A DNA stretch of 64,000 nt from Procambarus clarkii (GCF_040958095.1 NC_091233.1:20844168-20908167), one strand, 5' to 3'; numbered from the stretch's first letter, positions 1 through 11,157 are shown. Notes: generated by a model not told the origin, from the letters alone. Program-made: numbers and translations.

Positions 1-169
1 CATGAAAGGCCGAGTATACCTCCATGAAAGGCCGAGTATACCTCCCATGAAAGACCGAGTATACCTCCATGAAAGGCCGAGTATACCTCCCATGAAAGAC
101 CGAGTATACCTCCCATGAAAGACCGAGTATACCTTCCATGAAAGCCTGGATATACCTACCATGAAAGAC
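1..169. repeat. Short tandem array, 22-24 bp unit, cut by window start
   Basis: About seven units, each starting CATGAAAG and ending GTATACCTCC or a variant. Spacing varies from 22 to 24 bp because the terminal C run differs. The last units diverge (CCTGGATATACC) before the array ends. It probably continues left of the window. Confidence 0.9.
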
Positions 170-836
170 TCTTGCTCATCCTGTTATTTCATGTTTTATG
201 TTGCTGAAAATGTTTGCAGTGACATGGAGAAATCTTTAGTTTACCCAGAAGTGCCAAAGAGATCATTTTGAACATATATTTTGTATACATTTCAAAGCCT
301 CACATTTTTAAATATTGTTAATTTCCATTTAAAAACTTTCTAAATTTCTATCAAACTTACTTTCTACCTTTTCTGCTCCTTAATTAGTATGTAGTAGTCT
401 CTCGATGAGAATTGACCTTTCCTAGCGTGCCCTGACCTGGCCTGGCCTGGCCTGGCCTAACCTGACCTGACCTGCCCTCCTCCCCCAAGGTCAGTACACA
501 AGGGATGCTGCCGTAACCATCAAAGATTTATCACAGTATCAAATAATTCTTGTGTCAAACGCTTGATTTGTACTGAACTCTTAATAGAATAGTAAAATGG
601 AGGGCCTTTAATGGTATATTTTAGGAATTAGATGCTAGGAGTGTGTGTGTATTTATTTATATTTACTATTTGAATACGCAGAATCGAGCTATTAGCTCTT
701 GGACCCCGGCTTTCTAACAAGTATATCTTCCGCCATTATATCTGCTACATATATTTCTAATGCACACATTTTTATTTGTTTTTTTAATTTATTTTCCTTT
801 TTTTACGTTGCAACAAGGTACAAATAAAGTTCTTAT
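170..836. other. AT-rich unique sequence with a small CCTGG/CCTGA pentamer tract
   Basis: No gene or known element is seen. Positions 429-475 hold a run of pentamers CCTGG, CCTAA and CCTGA. Long T and A runs dominate 730-810. Stops are dense in all frames. Confidence 0.6.
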
Positions 837-973
837 AACGTTGAAATGACGTTGCAGCAACTTTGAAATAACGTTGCAGCAACGTTGAAATAACGTTGCA
901 GCAACGTTGAAATAACGTTGCAGCAACGTTGAAATGACGTTGCAGCAACGTTGAAATGAAGTTGCAGCAACGT
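837..973. repeat. 22-bp tandem array built on ACGTTGCAGCAACGTTGAAA
   Basis: Six near-identical units. Each contains the near-palindrome ACGTTGCAGCAACGT followed by TGAAATA or TGAAATGA. The same ACGTTG...CAACGT symmetry recurs in the M2 fold-back family and in arrays at 41.7 and 56.5 kb. Confidence 0.9.
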
Positions 974-1355
974 CGTGGCTACGTTTTGCGTCTACTCCCC
1001 TTTTCCCCCATCACCATAAGCCACGTGGACCAACAGACAGCAAAAAGCAGTACAGAATTCACCCAAAATGAAATAATTTCTTTTATGCCACTGTCTTGAG
1101 TGTGTTTAGACTCGAGATGATGAGGAAAGAAAAAGGTATATTGCAAAAAATGAAAAAGTGAGGCAATAAGTGAGCAAAATGCAATGATTGTTGCAACTGA
1201 AGAAAACATGATAAATAACCACACTGTAAAATCACAGTAACGTGATTTCTGAGAAAATACCGAGGCAATGGAATGGGATCGAACTTGTGTCCCAGTGGAA
1301 TATTCTGAGCAAAACATGTATAATTTGGTATGATATGCTTTTTTTTACCTGTTCG

Positions 1356-2340
1356 ATGCCTGGGGGCATGTATACACAGATGCCTGGGGCATGTATACAC
1401 AGATGCCTGGGGCATGTATACACAGATGCCTGGGGCATGTATACACAGATGCCTGGGGCATGTATACACAGATGCCTGGGGCATGTATACACAGATGCCT
1501 GGGGCATGTATACACAGATGCCTGGGGCATGTATACACAGATGCCTGGGGCATGTATACACAGATGCCTGGGGCATGTATACACAGATGCCTGGGGCATG
1601 TATACACAGATGCCTGGGGCATGTATACACAGATGCCTGGGGCATGTATACACAGATGCCTGGGGCATGTATACACAGATGCCTGGGGCATGTATACACA
1701 GATGCCTGGGGCATGTATACACAGATGCCTGGGGCATGTATACACAGATGCCTGGGGCATGTATACACAGATGCCTGGGGCATGTATACACAGATGCCTG
1801 GGGCATGTATACACAGATGCCTGGGGCATGTATACACAGATGCCTGGGGCATGTATACACAGATGCCTGGGGCATGTATACACAGATGCCTGGGGCATGT
1901 ATACACAGATGCCTGGGGCATGTATACACAGATGCCTGGGGCATGTATACACAGATGCCTGGGGCATGTATACACAGATGCCTGGGGCATGTATACACAG
2001 ATGCCTGGGGCATGTATACACAGATGCCTGGGGCATGTATACACAGATGCCTGGGGCATGTATACACAGATGCCTGGGGCATGTACACACAGATGCCTGG
2101 GGCATGTACACACAGATGCCTGGGGCATGTATACACAGATGCCTGGGGCATGTATACACAGATGCCTGGGGCGTGTATACACAGATGCCTGGGGCATGTA
2201 CACACAGATGCCTGGGGCATGTACACACAGATGCCTGGGGCGTGTATACACAGATGCCTGGGGCGTGTATACACAGATGCCTGGGGCGTGTATACACAGA
2301 TGCCTGGGGCGTGTATACACAGATGCCTGGGGCATGTATA
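1356..2340. repeat. 23-bp minisatellite, about 43 copies
   Basis: The unit is ATGTATACACAG plus ATGCCTGGGGC. From about 1380 to 2085 the copies are essentially identical. Toward the right end variants appear (GTACACAC for GTATACAC, GCGTGTATAC for GCATGTATAC). The unit has no stop and its length is not a multiple of three, so all frames on both strands are open through it. The long predicted proteins here are artefacts. Confidence 0.97.
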
Positions 2341-2867
2341 CATATCGTGTTGGAAGTATTGGATGTAACTCACCACTTGTTTGCACAGTTAAAAAAAAAT
2401 GTATTTCTAGAAGAAAATAATCACTTTTTTACAAGTATTAACTCATTTTATCACAAACAAACATACAACAAATTTGAAGTTTAGTGAGTTTAAGTATGCA
2501 AGCTTTTGTATGAGCCAGATAAAAATAAAAATTAAAAATTCTAGAGATTTTTTTTATTTTTTCAATATTTTATGAAATAAAAAAAGCATTGGTAACTCAC
2601 GTAAGATTCGTAACAAAATTTTGAGTTCATATGCCTGCCTTTATCACTAAAAAAAAAAATTAATAGAAATATAAAATGAGAAAAACGAGGATAAGTCATT
2701 TTTTTCAGTTTGTCAAGAAAACAATCTTTTGTTATTTGAAGATTGTTGCTTCTGCTGGAACAAACAGTCTGAAGCATCAGAAGAGTATTCTCACCCTTCA
2801 GTAAACAAATGAGACGAATCAACTTTATAATCATCAATCACAATCAGAATTCCTTGATTAGGGGGTC
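2341..2867. other. AT-rich spacer, no gene recognised
   Basis: Low-complexity A and T runs, with a 91-codon minus-strand open frame (2562-2837) of no recognisable family. I see nothing I would annotate as functional. Confidence 0.5.
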
Positions 2868-2943
2868 CAGTCGACTTGACAATGGTCCGGGTCGGACCGA
2901 AACATCGTCGTCTCTTCAATTACTAGTGTGTGGTCTGGTCAAC
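2868..2943. mobile_element. Partial M4 fold-back arm
   Basis: Contains GACTTGACAATGGTCCGGG, GGACCGAAACATCGTCGTC and ACTAGTGTGTGGTCTGGTC. This matches one arm of the palindromic M4 element that is complete at 38.6 kb. It lies immediately left of a SINE I copy. Confidence 0.7.
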
Positions 2944-2955
2944 ATTGGGACATAA

Positions 2956-3205
2956 GGTTATCTTGAGGTTATCTTGAGATGATTTCGGGGCTTTAGTGTC
3001 CCCGCGGCCCGGTCCTCGACCAGGCCTCCACCCCCAGGAAGCAGCCCGTGACAGCTGACTAACACCCAGGTACCTATTTTACTGCTAGGTAACAGGGGCA
3101 TAGGGCGAAAGAAACTCTGCCCAATGTTTCTCGCCGGCGCCTGGGATCGAACCCGGGACCACAGGATCACAAGTCCAGTGTGCTGTCCGCTCGGCCGACC
3201 GGCTC
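2956..3205 (-). mobile_element. SINE I, head A (tRNA-like head at right)
   Basis: Read on the minus strand it begins with a tRNA-like head (GCCGGTCGGCCGAGCGGACAG, A-box-like), then a T-arm/B-box (GGGTTCGATCCC) and a body containing CTAGCAGTAAAATAGGTACC, GGGCTGCTTCCTGGGGGTGG and GACCGGGCCGCGGGGACACT. It ends in direct repeats of TCAAGATAACC. The head carries an extra variable arm like class II tRNAs. The open frame inside it is not a gene. Confidence 0.92.
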
Positions 3206-3274
3206 ACCATGAATGAATTTCACCAAGAACATTCAACTAATTATACAGACACTAGGGGACTTTGAATTTATGCA

Positions 3275-3450
3275 ACTCACATCTAAAATGCTTAGAAATT
3301 AGAGTCAATTACACCTTAAATGCTTAGAAATTAGTCAATTACACCTTAAATGCTTAGAATTTATAGTCAATTACACCTTAAATGCTTAGAAATTATAGTC
3401 AGTTACACCTAAAATGCTTAGAAATTATAGTCAACCACACCCAAAAAGCT
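3275..3450. repeat. 29-33 bp tandem array (ATGCTTAGAAATT)
   Basis: Five to six degenerate units of ATGCTTAGAAATTA plus TAGTCAATTACACCTTAA. Unit length varies through TA or AG insertions. It lies directly right of the SINE I copy. Confidence 0.85.
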
Positions 3451-3663
3451 AGGAATCTATTCCCCTGCCCACCCCCATACACCCGAACACAGGAGACACT
3501 GCGACAAGCGAAGCGTCGCTAAGAAATGGAATTTGTCTCTCAACATTTGAGGAAGACTCCGACGTGGGAAGCGACACCTGCAGAACCCGTACTGGGAGAA
3601 ACTACTCCGAGTTATACTCTTAAACCAACGGATTGCAACGCAACATGGAAATATTACATTCGA
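3451..3663. other. Unique sequence, no gene recognised
   Basis: A short plus-strand frame opens at 3526 and runs into the following 53-bp array. No family is recognised and the frame gains its length from the repeat. Confidence 0.4.
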
Positions 3664-3932
3664 TTCCTGACAGTAAGTCAGGATAACGAGGTTGAAAATT
3701 GCACAACCAGCCCCTATTCCTGACAGTAAGTCAGGATAACGAGGTTGAAAATTGCACACCCAGCCCCTATTCCTGACAGTAAGTCAGGATAACGAGGTTG
3801 AAAATTGCACACCCAGCCCCTATTCCTGACAGTAAGTCAGGATAACGAGGTTCAAAATTGCACACCCAGCCCCTATTCCTGACAGTAAGTCAGGATAACG
3901 AGGTTGAAAATTGCACACCCAGCCCCTATATC
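3664..3932. repeat. 53-bp tandem array with an internal hairpin, 5 copies
   Basis: The copies begin ATTCCTGACAGTAAGTCAGG and end TTGCACACCCAGCCCC. Spacing is exactly 53 bp where I measured it. CCTGAC...GTCAGG in each unit forms a 6-bp stem. Copies differ by single bases (ACAACC/ACACCC, GGTTGA/GGTTCA). Confidence 0.93.
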
Positions 3933-3982
3933 TGCCAGCCAACCCACACACCTGAAGATCATGACAAGATCACAGACCGCCC

Positions 3983-4033
3983 TGGTTTAAGTGGTCCAGG
4001 ACGGAGCGAAAGCTCCTTGTCATCGTATCCCAG
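3983..4033. mobile_element. Diverged M4 fold-back fragment
   Basis: GTGGTCCAGGACGGAGCGAAAG resembles the GGTCCAGGACGGACCGAAAC core of M4. The flanks are too diverged to extend it. Confidence 0.45.
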
Positions 4034-4144
4034 CTCTTGGCCCCTTTAAATCCCAGCTCCTTGCCCCTCGAATCCCTTGCAAATGCCGTAGGGTCATACT
4101 GTCTTAGCATTTTCCCATCATAATTACCTTAAATAGTTGATCAG

Positions 4145-4147
<3 letters not shown>

Positions 4148-4211
<64 letters not shown>
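4148..4211. repeat. (TA)n microsatellite
   Basis: About 64 bp of perfect TA dinucleotides within AT-rich sequence that continues without features to about 4615. Confidence 0.97.
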
Positions 4212-4215
<4 letters not shown>

Positions 4216-4615
4216 CATCAATAAACAACAAGTGATAATTGGTATAAAAACAAAATACGCATATTTTTGAAACCTCAAATACGACACAATGAACGACTGA
4301 TTATGAATATATAAAATATATCCTCAATATATCATAGCAGGCCAGCATATACGAGCGACTTTTCCAGTATTTACCCATTACCAAAACAAGGCAACAAGCC
4401 AGGAGGACAAACTATTATTATATACTGTATTATATATCAAAATATACCACGCGAAGGAAAATATAGTCGGAGAGACTTTTTTTAGATACTTGGAAGAATA
4501 ATGAGACAAAAAAGCAATTTAGGAACTTTATTGACCATAAATATTGAAGATAAACACTCAAGAGACTAAGGTCTAATAGGCTCTGAGATATATATCAGGT
4601 GCTCAGAGATGTACT
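4212..4615. other. AT-rich spacer
   Basis: No open frame or repeat that I recognise. Short inverted AT motifs only. Confidence 0.5.
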
Positions 4616-5293
4616 GTGGGAACAGACCCCCACGCCGTGGGAACAGACCCACACACCGTGGGAACAGACCCACACACCGTGGGAACAGACCCACACACAC
4701 CGTGGGAACAGACCCACACACACCGTGGGAACAGACCCACACACACCGTGGGAACAGACCCCCACACACCGTGGGAACAGACCCACACACACCGTGGGAA
4801 CAGACCCACACACACCGTGGGAACAGACCCACACACACCGTGGGAACAGACCCACACACACCGTGGGAACAGACCCACACACACCGTGGGAACAGACCCA
4901 CACACACCGTGGGAACAGACCCACACACACCGTGGGAACAGACCCACACACACCGTGGGAACAGACCCACACACACCGTGGGAACAGACCCACACACACC
5001 GTGGGAACAGACCCACACACACCGTGGGAACAGACCCACACACACCGTGGGAACAGACCCACACACCGTGGGAACAGACCCACACACCGTGGGAACAGAC
5101 CCACACACCGTGGGAACAGACCCACACACCGTGGGAACAGACCCACACACCGTGGGAACAGACCCACACACCATGGGAACAGACCCACACACCATGGGAA
5201 CAGACCCACACACCATGGGAACAGACCCACACACCATGGGAACAGACCCACACACCATGGGAACAGACCCACACACCATGGGAACAGACCCAC
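4616..5293. repeat. 21/23-bp minisatellite in ordered sub-blocks
   Basis: The unit is GTGGGAACAGACCCACAC with one or two additional AC pairs. Order from left: a few 21-bp units, a long block of 23-bp units (CACACACC), a block of 21-bp units with CCGTGG, then six 21-bp units with CCATGG. The stop-free repeat makes every frame open, producing spurious His/Thr/Pro-rich or Cys/Val-rich proteins. Confidence 0.97.
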
Positions 5294-5811
5294 ATGCACA
5301 CGCACCACACTTCTGTTACTATTTTCTACGTAGTGATCATATCTTTTTTCTATCTTCTAGCTTTGGAATACTGAACGCCTCTCCTCGTTGCTCGTTTCTC
5401 AGTTCTGGAAAACATTTAGTTGCACGTGTCTGCCCCTTTTACGGTTTGTTGATATGCTTGTTAATATACGAGCACCGTGCAACCGCTGCATATTCCAATT
5501 TTGGTCTCGCGAAGGTCGCGAACAATTTCTTTAATATTTCGCCCTCCATGTACTTAAAAAGCAATTCTAAAAGTTAGAAAACGTAGCACACGCTCCGCTT
5601 AGTGTGTTCTGTAAGTGGTCCTTAAGTGACACATAGAACAGTGCTTTCTAGATCAAATTCACATAGTTTTTATCTAGAACCACCACCACTAGACTTTTCT
5701 ATAGAAAGATAGACGAACATTATAATTTTTGGCTGTTTGGAAAATGAAATAACATCTTGGATAGAGAGAAGAGCAGAAGAGGAAAGATAATTTAGAAATG
5801 ATTGGTTTTGG
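5294..5811. other. Unique sequence, no gene recognised
   Basis: A plus-strand frame continues out of the array to 5577. Its 90 non-repeat codons match no family I know. I treat it as chance read-through. Confidence 0.4.
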
Positions 5812-5812
5812 A

Positions 5813-6054
5813 GGGGCCTGACGACTGAGTGGAGAGCGCTCGGGATTCGTAGTTCTAAGCTTCTGGGTTCGATCCCACGGTGGAGGCGGAAACAAATGGG
5901 AAGTTTCTTTCATCCTACTGCACTGTTCACCTAGCAGTAAATAGGTACTTGGGAGTTAGACAGCTGCTACGGGCTGCTTCCTGGGGGTGGAGGCCTGGTC
6001 GAGGACCGGGCCGCGGGGACGCTAAGCCCCGAAACCAAACCATCTGAAGGTAAC
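5813..6054 (+). mobile_element. SINE I, head C
   Basis: The head is GGGGCCTGACGACTGAGTGG with T-arm GGGTTCGATCCC. It is followed by the common SINE I body (CACCTAGCAGTAAATAGGTAC, GGGCTGCTTCCTGGGGGTGG). The tail is short: AAACCATCTGAAGGTAACC replaces the usual TCAAGATAACC repeats. The head differs from copies A and B although the body is the same. Confidence 0.9.
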
Positions 6055-6171
6055 CACTAAATCCATTTCCTTATCGCCTTTTAGCATAATTTGTAGGCTG
6101 TCTGGCCTATTTTCTCCTATTCCACATTCCTTAACGTGGTATTTAGTCACAAAATCCATTTACCAAGTGTT

Positions 6172-6556
6172 CCGTCATCAACCCGTTCTCGCAAATTTAA
6201 TAAGTCAATATTGACTTATTAACTACGTGAATAGGTGATATTCTAAACATAATAGATACCCTTAAAAAGATTCATAGAAAACACTGACCTTACCTAACCT
6301 TGTTATTATCTTAAGATAAGCATCTTACTGCTTCGTAATTACAATTATTACTTAACCTATACCTATTATAGGTTAAGTAATAATTGTAATTACGAAGCAA
6401 TAAGATGCTTATCTTAAGATACTAACAAGGTTAGGTAAGGTCGGTGTTTTCTATGAATCTTTTTAAGGGTATCTATTATGTCAAGTATGTCACCTATGCA
6501 CATATTTAATAAGTCAATATTGACTTATTAAATTTGCGAGAACGGGTTGCCGTCAT
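6172..6556. mobile_element. M3 fold-back element, 371 bp, with 7-bp target duplication
   Basis: The element runs 6179-6549. It starts CAACCCGTTCTCGC and ends GCGAGAACGGGTTG, and almost its whole length is one inverted repeat. Arms of about 180 bp meet near 6364 at ACCTATTATAGGT. It is flanked by CCGTCAT at 6172-6178 and 6550-6556, a 7-bp direct repeat. Each arm contains a separate perfect 26-nt palindrome centred on CAATATTG. There is no coding capacity. Confidence 0.93.
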
Positions 6557-6646
6557 ATTGCCATTTCATCCAGGTCTTCTTGAAGGGCATGTCAATCATT
6601 CAAGTTCATCTCCTCTAGTTACTAAAATCTGTGGCTCTATCATGGG

Positions 6647-6902
6647 GCCTCGTAGCCTGGTGGATAGCGCGCAGGACTCGTAATTCTGTGGCGCGGGTTC
6701 GATTCCCACACGAGGCAGAAACAAATGGGCAAAGTTTCTTTCACCCTATGCCCCTGTTACCTAGCAGTAAAATAGGTACCTGGGTGTTAGTCAGCTGTCA
6801 CGGGCTGCTTCCTGGGGGTGGAGGCCTGGTCGAGGACCGGGCCGCGGGGACACTAAAAAAAAAAAAAAAGCCCCGAAATCATCTCAAGATAACCTCAAGA
6901 TA
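6647..6902 (+). mobile_element. SINE I, head B
   Basis: The head has a good tRNA-like cloverleaf. Acceptor GCCTCGT pairs with ACGAGGC (with the discriminator region after it), the D arm is TAGCCTGGTGGATAGCG, and the T arm is GCGGGTTCGATTCCC. The common body follows. A run of about 16 A sits at 6856-6871 inside the tail, just before CCCCGAAATCATC. That is unusual among the copies here and may be slippage. Confidence 0.92.
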
Positions 6903-7011
6903 TCATAGAAACTTTCTGGACCGTCTTCTCGTAGAAACTTCTCCTCACCGTGTAGTTGTTTCTCGTTTCCTTGCATCACCGGTAAGTTTGAGAGAGGAAA
7001 CACACACCAGG

Positions 7012-7141
7012 TCTCCTGGTTGGTGGTCTGGTCAACCAGGCTGTTAAACGCGGCTGCTCGCAGCCTTAGGAGTGAATCACTGCCCCGTGGATTTGGCATC
7101 ATTTGGAGTTTATCAACAAGTTTCCTGCAATCATTTTGCAC
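7012..7141 (-). pseudogene. LINE alpha C-terminal remnant (reverse-transcriptase ORF tail)
   Basis: The minus-strand frame reads CRKLVDKLQMMPN, then DSLLRLRAAAFNSLVDQ. This corresponds to the better copy at 58.3-58.5 kb (FKRELDKHLQRIPDQ ... LRAAASNSLVDQ). Such tails close the ORF2 of many arthropod non-LTR retrotransposons. Only the tail survives, and no catalytic motif is present. Confidence 0.7.
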
Positions 7142-7265
7142 TATTTTGTAATTTCATGCAAATAGGGGGGTCACAGGGCTCGAACCTCAACCCCCTAATA
7201 TGACCATCCTCGGACAAGGACCAGCTACCCTTTAAGATTTAATGAGACTAGCCGCAAACATCTGG

Positions 7266-7531
7266 ACATAGATTCACGAAGCAGTTACGCACGTACTTAC
7301 CAGCGTGTACATCTTTTCTTTAATCTGTGACGGCTTTGGTTACATTTATTAAACAGTTTACAAGCATGAAAACTTGCCATTGAACTGTTGTTATTGTTAT
7401 AAACAGCCTCCTGGTGCTTCGGGGCTCATTAACTGTTTAATAATTGTAAACAAAGCCGCCAAAGATGGAGAAAAGATGTACAGGTTCGTAAGTGCTTGCG
7501 TAACTGCTTCGTGAATCCGGCTCCTGGTGCC
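7266..7531. mobile_element. M1 fold-back element, single terminal unit each side
   Basis: The left arm has GATTCACGAAGCAGTTACGC, then GACGGCTTTGGTTACATT and ATTAAACAGTTTACAAGC. The right arm is the inverse, ending GCGTAACTGCTTCGTGAATC. The loop includes CAGCCTCCTGGTGCTTC. It has one terminal repeat unit on each side, unlike the multiplied copies at 26.5 and 43.5 kb. Confidence 0.88.
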
Positions 7532-7764
7532 TAACTCAAATTCTGTATTATAGATAAATATATAGATATACATAAATAAGGTCACAGCAGAGTGGAGCCC
7601 CAAGGTGACAGCCCTGAGATGACAGCATCAGTATACTGCCTTCACGAGACCTTCAGACAATCCATAGAAAAGAACCCTAACAAGAAGCTGCAGAAGCAGA
7701 TCTTAGTTAACACTTTCTAGAAATAAACATCTAGAAGACAGTTCCCAGAAAATAGTCCCTTGGA
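7532..7764. other. Unique spacer
   Basis: No gene or repeat recognised. Confidence 0.4.
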
Positions 7765-8050
7765 GGCTGTACCCATCAGATAGCCTCGTAGAAATAGCAC
7801 TCAGAACGCAGCTTCTCGGAAGACGGTCCAGAAAGTACTGTACCCATCAGATAGCCTCGTAGAAATAGCACTCAGAACGCAGCTTCTCGGAAGACAGTCC
7901 AGAAAGTACTGTACCCATCAGATAGCCTCGTAGAAATAGCACTCAGAACGCAGCTTCTCGGAAGACAGTCCAGAAAGTACTGTACCCATCAGATAGCCTC
8001 GTAGAAATAGCACTCAGAACGCAGCTTCTCGGAAGACAGTCCAGAAAGTA
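7765..8050. repeat. 71-bp tandem array, 4 copies
   Basis: ACCCATCAGATAGCCTCGTA recurs at 7771, 7842, 7913 and 7984, an exact 71-bp period. Internal copies are nearly identical (one GACGG/GACAG difference). Confidence 0.95.
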
Positions 8051-8210
8051 ATCACCTCGAGATGTACCTCAGGAGATACCAACTTCATAGACAGCCCTCC
8101 TCAGACAGCCCCATACACACACTTGCAAGAGAGATCCACAGATACACAGTTCAATAGAGAGCCATTTAAGACGACCCACAAGTTACTACCTTCAGGTATA
8201 ATCACGTCCC

Positions 8211-9515
8211 TCCAGGTCACACAGTACCCCAGGTGTCGCACAGGACCACCCCCCCAGGTCACACAGTACCCCCCAGGTCACACAGTAACCCCCAGGTCAC
8301 ACAGTAACCCCCAGGTCACACAGTACCCCCCAGGTCACACAGGACCCCCCAGGTCACACAGGACCCCCCAGGTCACACAGGACCCCCCAGGTCACACGGT
8401 ACCCCCCCCAGGTCACACGGTACCCCCCCAGGTCACACGGTACCCCCCAGGTCACACGGTACCCCCCAGGTCACACAGGACCCCCCAGGTCACACAGGAC
8501 CCCCCAGGTCACACAGGACCCCCCAGGTCACACACAGTACCCCCCAGGTCACACACAGTACCCCCCAGGTCACACACAGTACCCCCCAGGTCACACACAG
8601 TATCCCCCCAGGTCACACAGTACCCCCCCAGGTCACACAGTACCCCCCCAGGTCACACAGTAACCCCCAGGTCACACAGTAACCCCCAGGTCACACAGTA
8701 ACCCCCAGGTCACACAGTACCCCCCCAGGTCACACAGTACCCCCCCCCAGGTCACACAGTACCCCCCCCAGGTCACACAGTACCCCCCCCCCAGGTCACA
8801 CAGTACCCCCCCAGGTCACACAGTACCCCCCCCCAGGTCACACAGTACCCCCAGGTCACACAGTACCCCCCAGGTCACACAGTACCCCCCAGGTCACACA
8901 GTAACTCCCAGGTCACACAGTAACCCCCAGGTCACACAGTAACCCCCAGGTCACACAGTAACCCCCAGGTCACACAGTAACCCCCAGGTCACACAGTAAC
9001 CCCCAGGTCACACAGTAACCCCCAGGTCACACAGTAACCCCCAGGTCACACAGTAACCCCCAGGTCACACAGACCCCCAGGTCACACAGACCCCCAGGTC
9101 ACACAGTACCCCCCCCCCAGGTCACACAGTACCCCCCAGGTCACACAGTACCCCCCAGGTCACACAGTAACCCCCAGGTCACACAGTAACCCCCAGGTCA
9201 CACAGTAACCCCCAGGTCACACAGTAACCCCCAGGTCACACAGTAACCCCCAGGTCACACAGTAACCCCCAGGTCACACAGTACCCCCCCAGGTCACACA
9301 GTACCCCCCCCCCCCAGGTCACACAGTACCCCCCCCCCCAGGTCACACAGTAACCCCCAGGTCACACAGTAACCCCCAGGTCACACAGTACCACCCCCAG
9401 GTCACACAGTAACCCCCAGGTCACACAGTAACCCCCAGGTCACACAGTAACCCCCAGGTCACACAGTAACCCCCAGGTCACACAGTAACCCCCAGGTCAC
9501 ACAGACCCCCAGGTC
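8211..9515. repeat. 17-22 bp minisatellite with variable C tracts, about 70 copies
   Basis: The unit is AGGTCACACAGTA followed by 4 to 10 C. Sub-blocks differ: AGGACC, ACGGTACC, ACACAGTACC and AGTAACC variants are clustered. Length variation is almost entirely in the C tract. A 192-codon open frame across 8123-8701 is read-through. Confidence 0.97.
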
Positions 9516-10081
9516 AGAGTATCATGCTTCACTCAGCTCTCACTCCAGCCAATAGTCTGAATGTCAAACTCCCTCAGGCGGGAATCGAACAGAAAATTAA
9601 TATCACTTGATATGATTTCCAGCAAATACATTGCTTGTGGGAGTGTGGCAAGGTATGAACCGTCGCTGACCAGATAATGGGATATTAGGAGAGCCAGAAT
9701 ACAACAACAACCTCGTGTATCAACAAACTAGTGCAACACGTGTCAATTACTGCCAAAATTCTTAAGACTTTCTTACCACAAAAGACACCATTCTTTGACC
9801 ATCTGTTACTTGGTGCTTTAGTGATATGGTTTCAAGATTAGTTATGGTGGCGATACTCTATCCCTTTGAGATGTCAATTCAAATATGTTTTGAGACAAAA
9901 AATACTTCAAGATCACTTGTGAGCATGGTAGAGTAGTCTCTGGCCGGGTATAATAGTGCAGACATCTGACACGGCTGTTGGGCATCTTAGGGTAAATTAT
10001 TGGATTAATAATGGGTTACCTTCAAGATCAGACGTTAAGAGGAGTCGTTCATGGGACAGAAGTCATTCATCTGGTGAGGGT
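9516..10081. other. Unique sequence, no gene recognised
   Basis: AT-balanced sequence with stops in all frames. Nothing to annotate. Confidence 0.5.
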
Positions 10082-10338
10082 GTTATCTTGAGATCTTGAG
10101 GTTATCTTGAGATGATTTCGGGGCTTTAGTGTCCCCGCGGCCGGGTCCTCGACCAGGCCTCCACCCCCAGGAAGCAGCCCGTGACAGCTGACTAACACCC
10201 AGGTACCTATTTTACTGCTAGGTAACAGGGGCATAGGGTGAAAGAAACTCTGCCCATTGTTTCTCGCCGGCGCCTGGGATCGAACCCAGGACCACAGGAT
10301 CACAAGTCCAGCGTGCTGTCCGCTCGGCCGACCGGCTC
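10082..10338 (-). mobile_element. SINE I, head A
   Basis: Full-length copy: the minus-strand head is GCCGGTCGGCCGAGCGGACAG, with T-arm GGGTTCGATCCC, common body and a TCAAGATAACC tail. The tail end carries an additional CAAGATCTCAAG. Confidence 0.92.
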
Positions 10339-10531
10339 CCTCCGGATACCCTGTACCACAGGGTAGTGTATTGATCTTTAGTTTATAGTGTGTGTGTCTG
10401 CTTTGATGATCACACACACCTCATCCCTGAAGTTCGAGTCTATGCTGATGGCTGCACTCAAACCTCTGCATACAAAGAGGAAATATAAACCACTTTGAGG
10501 CTCGCTAATCACTTGCACCAATGTTTACTTG

Positions 10532-10773
10532 GGGTTATCTTGAGGTTATCTTGAGATGATTTCGGGGCTTTTTAGTGTCCCCGCGGCCCGGTCCTCGACC
10601 AGGCCTCCACCCCCAGGAAGCAGCCCGTGACAGCTGACTAACACCCAGGTACCTATTTTACTGCTAGGTAACAGGGGCATTCAGGGTGAAAGAAACTTTG
10701 CCCATTTGTTTCTGCCTCGTGCGGGAATCGAACCCGCGCCACAGAATTACGAGTCCTGCGCGCTATCCACCAG
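10532..10773 (-). mobile_element. SINE I, head B, 5' end cut
   Basis: The body and T-arm are complete. On the minus strand the head starts inside the D arm (CTGGTGGATAGCGCG), so the GCCTCGTAG acceptor side is missing. It lies 190 bp from another SINE I copy in the same orientation. Confidence 0.9.
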
Positions 10774-10924
10774 TGGGGTAGTGGATGGCAGGTTACATTT
10801 CTCAGACCCAAGGCAATAGGGGGGGGGACACACAGCATATTACAACATGCAATTGCAAAACATTAATGCCGGGTGATGAAGTTCAGATCTGCAATGACCA
10901 TAAATCATTTGCTGAACCATGCAA

Positions 10925-11157
10925 AGCCGGTCGGCCGAGAGGACAGCACGCTGGACTTGTGATCCTGAGTTCGATCCCAGGCGCCGGCGAGAAACAATGG
11001 GCAGAGTTCCTTTCACTCTATGGCCCTGTTACCTAGCAGTAAAACAGGTACCTGGGTGTTAGTCAGCTGTCACGGGCTGCTTCCTGGGGGTGGAGGCCTG
11101 GTCGAGGACCCGGCCGCGGGGACACTAAAGCCCCGAAATCATCAAGATAACCTCAAG
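10925..11157 (+). mobile_element. SINE I, head A
   Basis: The head GCCGGTCGGCCGAGAGGACAG is followed by GATCCTGAGTTCGATCCC. It lacks the bases (GTGGTCC) that other head-A copies have before the T-arm. Body and tail are otherwise intact. It is the opposite orientation to its two left neighbours. Confidence 0.9.

Noticed and set aside
1083-2484. Cys/His-rich or Met/Pro/Gly-rich repeat proteins over the 23-bp array
   Set aside because: The same peptide series appears in all three frames of each strand, as expected when unit length is not a multiple of three.
3664-3932. CRISPR-like array with palindromic repeats
   Set aside because: The 53-bp units are contiguous, with no unique spacers. The setting is eukaryotic and no cas gene is present.
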